Position numbers and translations under genes: made by a program. This document shows positions 62,080-64,000 of a stretch of 64,000 nucleotides of DNA, piece by piece. This DNA comes from CAZENU01 sp965222125. Lineage in GTDB: Bacteria; Chloroflexota; Dehalococcoidia; Lucifugimonadales; CAZENU01. The notes below the pieces were generated by a model that was not told the origin of the DNA, made no database searches, and saw only the letters and a program-made list of their open reading frames with translations. The stretch lies in the NCBI GenBank assembly GCA_965222125.1, contig CBDCTC010000004.1:124001-188000 (forward strand), given 5' to 3'. Numbering within the stretch: position 1 is the first letter of the stretch; each line of letters starts with the position of its first letter.

Positions 62080-62225
62080 CCTACCTTTCCAAGTCCCCGA
62101 TGCGCCCCCGCCGCGAATTCTCCATCACGGCTTAGGACCCAAGGTCCGCCTTGTCGCTTACCGTTCCGTGGCTGTAAGGCCGTTAAGTGCCAGGCACTGG
62201 AGCGATTACGCTTCCGAGAGGTGGG

Positions 62226-62526
62226 TTACAAGCCCTCGACGACCACCATGTTGATGTTGGATGATCTGGAGCGGACGTCATGGAGCGACGTGTGCTCAGG
62301 CGAGTTGAGCCAGGCGTGGACCTGCGGGACGTCGTCGAATTCAAGTACGGCGAGGCGATCGGGCGTCCAGGTCCCCGATACGACCTCGACCTCACCACCG
62401 CGCGCGACAAACGCGCGCGACAAATTTGCCGCCGTGACTCTCAACCGTGCTCGCTACACGCTCGAGAAACTGTCCATAGAGATCCGCATCCGTTACCTCG
62501 ACGTCTGTTATTACGTTTGCTGACAT
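62226..62526 (-). pseudogene. DUF1330-family gene broken by a 13-bp tandem duplication
   Basis: From the ATG at 62526 the frame reads SANVITDVEVTDADLYGQFL and continues to SHGGKFVAR. Directly after this the 13-bp unit CGCGCGCGACAAA (plus strand) occurs twice, at 62399-62411 and 62412-62424, which shifts the frame into a stop. The other frame resumes with the DUF1330 core FVARGGEVEVVSGTWTPDR, LAVLEFDDVPQVHAWLNSPE, and the ending NMVVVEGL. Removing one unit restores a full gene of about 95 residues, so the lesion is a single, recent-looking event. Confidence 0.85.
62399..62424. repeat. Exact 13-bp tandem duplication
   Basis: CGCGCGCGACAAA at 62399-62411 and again at 62412-62424, within the DUF1330 reading frame. 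Confidence 0.95.
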
Positions 62527-62586
62527 AGGTACGTCTTCTTTGAGGATGATGCTTGTCCGAAGTTCAACGTCATTCTACCGCTCCCT

Positions 62587-64000
62587 TCAGACAGGCTGTA
62601 TCGCTTCGGACATTGCCGCGTCGTAGCGGCGGGCGCAGGCGTCGACCACCACGTCGACGTCCTCTTCGAGCAGGTATCGCTCACCGGCCAGGCGCAGGGC
62701 GTGCTCGCGGACCAGGCCGAGGTACTCGTCGCGGCTGCCGTACCGCTCCCGCAGCGACGGGCGGCTGTCTCCGGCGGCCTTCCGGGAGTCGGCCTCTGGC
62801 GCGAAGAATAACGTGAGCCCCTGCATCGGCACGATCTGCTCGGGAGCGCCGGTCTCGGGCGCGCGAGTGTTCCAGCCTGCATGGGTCGCGACCGGTACCA
62901 GGATGTCCGGAAGTCGCACGCCGGCCGTCTCGTTTCCATCGGAGTCGACTGCCGACACGAAACTCGGATAGACTCGACCCTCGCTCACGGGGTAGGCGCC
63001 GACGCCCCTGTCGGCCTCCGGGCCGAGGTCGACTTCCCGGAGCACCCACAGCCTCTCCGGGTCCGGCTTTACATCGTCCGGGACCGGGCCATAGGACGCC
63101 AACACCTCTTCGCGGGTGACGGCGGTGCCGTCGTCGAGCCTCGGATGGCTGTTCGGCGGCGGCTCCACGCCTTCCGCTACCCAGCGGTCGAGGTTGACGA
63201 GGGCCGCGCGAAGGAGCGGCCGGTAGTCGACGACGTTGAACCCGTGGCGGCCACGACAGCCGTCCGTCGCGTTGACACGGCCCTGCGGCAGCGAGCCCGG
63301 ACCGTGCTGCGTGCCCCCGAGGTGGTAGACCCGCGTGCCCTCCGCCTGGTCCAGGTCGCATCCCGCGAGCCCGTTGATGTGCACCAGGGAGCCGTCGCCG
63401 CGCCAGTATTCGGCCGACGTGTTCGTGTAGAAGATCTTCGGCACGCCGCCCTGCTCTGCCTGACGGCTGAGCAGGCCGGAGCGCCGGCCGGTGTGCGGGT
63501 CGGACGTCTCGGTGTCCGCGAACGGGAACAGGTGCCCGAATCCGGGCGTCGACTGGACCGACGGTTGGGCGAACCGGTGGTTGAACTCCCCGCGCCGCCC
63601 GCCGGCCACGTGGGGCATGAGCCCGTCGAAGACGGGCCTTCCGTCCTCGTCCAGGTTCAGGCCAAGCGAGACGAAGTGCCTGAGCAGCCGGCCCGTCTGG
63701 GACGAGCCGAACGCGTAGGCCCGGTCGAACCCGCCGTCGACCGGGTTCAGAGGCGACGGGTCTCTCAGCCACGTTGCGGCTTCCCGCACCGCGAGCAGTC
63801 CGGCGCCGACGACGGGCGCCCGCTCGGTGGTGTAGACGAGGTGGTAGATCCTGCCGGGCTGGAACCCCGACTCAAGGTAGACGTGCTCCGCGCTGGGGAC
63901 GACGCCGTCGGCCGTCTCTTGCGCGAACCTCCACTCCGAGGGCGGTACCGGGGTGTCGGGACCGTCCTCCCAGTCACGCACGAAGAGCGCGGCCTCGGGC
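62587..64000 (-). CDS. Alpha/beta hydrolase domain-containing protein (5' partial)
   Basis: The frame is open to the right edge (PEAALFVRDWEDGPD), so the N-terminus is outside; the GTG at 63981 is probably internal. The visible 471 residues have a nucleophile-elbow-like AYAFGSSQTGRLLRHFVSLG (GxSxxG), FDGLMPHVAGGRRGEFNHR, FYTNTSAEYWRGDGSL, GTQHGPGSLP and LPDILVPVATHAGWNTR. This fits the Abhydrolase_10-type family of large hydrolases with unknown substrates, common in soil and marine bacteria. Nothing else is visible of its context. Confidence 0.8.
   Translation of the reverse strand, partial: PEAALFVRDWEDGPDTPVPPSEWRFAQETADGVVPSAEHVYLESGFQPGRIYHLVYTTERAPVVGAGLLAVREAATWLRDPSPLNPVDGGFDRAYAFGSSQTGRLLRHFVSLGLNLDEDGRPVFDGLMPHVAGGRRGEFNHRFAQPSVQSTPGFGHLFPFADTETSDPHTGRRSGLLSRQAEQGGVPKIFYTNTSAEYWRGDGSLVHINGLAGCDLDQAEGTRVYHLGGTQHGPGSLPQGRVNATDGCRGRHGFNVVDYRPLLRAALVNLDRWVAEGVEPPPNSHPRLDDGTAVTREEVLASYGPVPDDVKPDPERLWVLREVDLGPEADRGVGAYPVSEGRVYPSFVSAVDSDGNETAGVRLPDILVPVATHAGWNTRAPETGAPEQIVPMQGLTLFFAPEADSRKAAGDSRPSLRERYGSRDEYLGLVREHALRLAGERYLLEEDVDVVVDACARRYDAAMSEAIQPV

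Larger units (their letters stand above)
61837..62225. other. Intergenic stretch with a repeat element
   Basis: It carries a repeat with family 1 ends (61942-62080). The rest, 61837-61941 and 62081-62225, shows no gene or RNA. Confidence 0.55.

Overview
The window is GC-rich bacterial DNA from what is most likely an uncultured Chloroflexota bacterium of the Dehalococcoidia/SAR202 kind. This is an inference from gene content: lipoproteins with long Pro-Thr linkers, an archaeal-type PEP carboxylase, DUF1501/DUF1800 genes, enolase-superfamily and amidohydrolase genes, a formate dehydrogenase/AOR cluster, and intergenic repeats built on the unit ATTCCCGC...GCGGGAATGACGG. No rRNA, tRNA or CRISPR array was found. 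Genes lie on both strands in short operons.

Region 1 (1-16200) is an accessory catabolic zone: a glycoside-hydrolase-like fragment, an OGG1-type DNA glycosylase, a BNR/sialidase-like protein, two paralogous beta-propeller proteins of the 'LFLDDYLVES' type, an enolase-superfamily dehydratase, two amidohydrolases, a sugar isomerase-like TIM barrel, a DUF2203 protein and a methyltransferase. It is littered with repeats, an IS630 remnant and broken genes. No sugar transporter is visible.

Region 2 (16200-24712) holds two paralogous cassettes on the minus strand, each with a DUF1800, a DUF1501 and an NHL-repeat gene but in different order, followed by a mannonate dehydratase-like gene. None of the six proteins shows a signal peptide.

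Region 3 (25000-37000) mixes an FAD oxidoreductase, a PAC2-family protein, an amidohydrolase, a TlpA-like lipoprotein, rsfS with a strong and apparently leaderless promoter, an aldo/keto reductase, a metzincin lipoprotein, the housekeeping operon tsaE-tsaB-ndk, a phosphoesterase, an esterase and two conserved orphans.

Region 4 (37145-51569) is a one-carbon and Mo/W enzyme block on the minus strand: fhs (formate-THF ligase), an HpcH aldolase, two moeA genes (one fused to a binding-protein-like domain), mobA, moaD, aor, and an NAD-linked formate dehydrogenase whose subunit genes are split by a toxin-antitoxin cluster. Together they would oxidise formate to NADH or activate it onto tetrahydrofolate, oxidise aldehydes with a tungsto- or molybdo-pterin enzyme, and make the cofactor.

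Region 5 (51800-64000) has hicBA, thrC, an MFS exporter, ppcA and aroC (with a duplicated ~170-bp non-coding element before each), an intact IS5-family element, a frameshifted TPP enzyme, a DUF1330 gene broken by an exact 13-bp tandem duplication, and an alpha/beta hydrolase running off the right edge.

The most notable items are the paired DUF1800/DUF1501/NHL cassettes, two MITE-like repeat families with terminal inverted repeats, the duplicated element before ppcA and aroC, and three long perfect palindromes (36714-36745, 44956-44985, 62010-62038).
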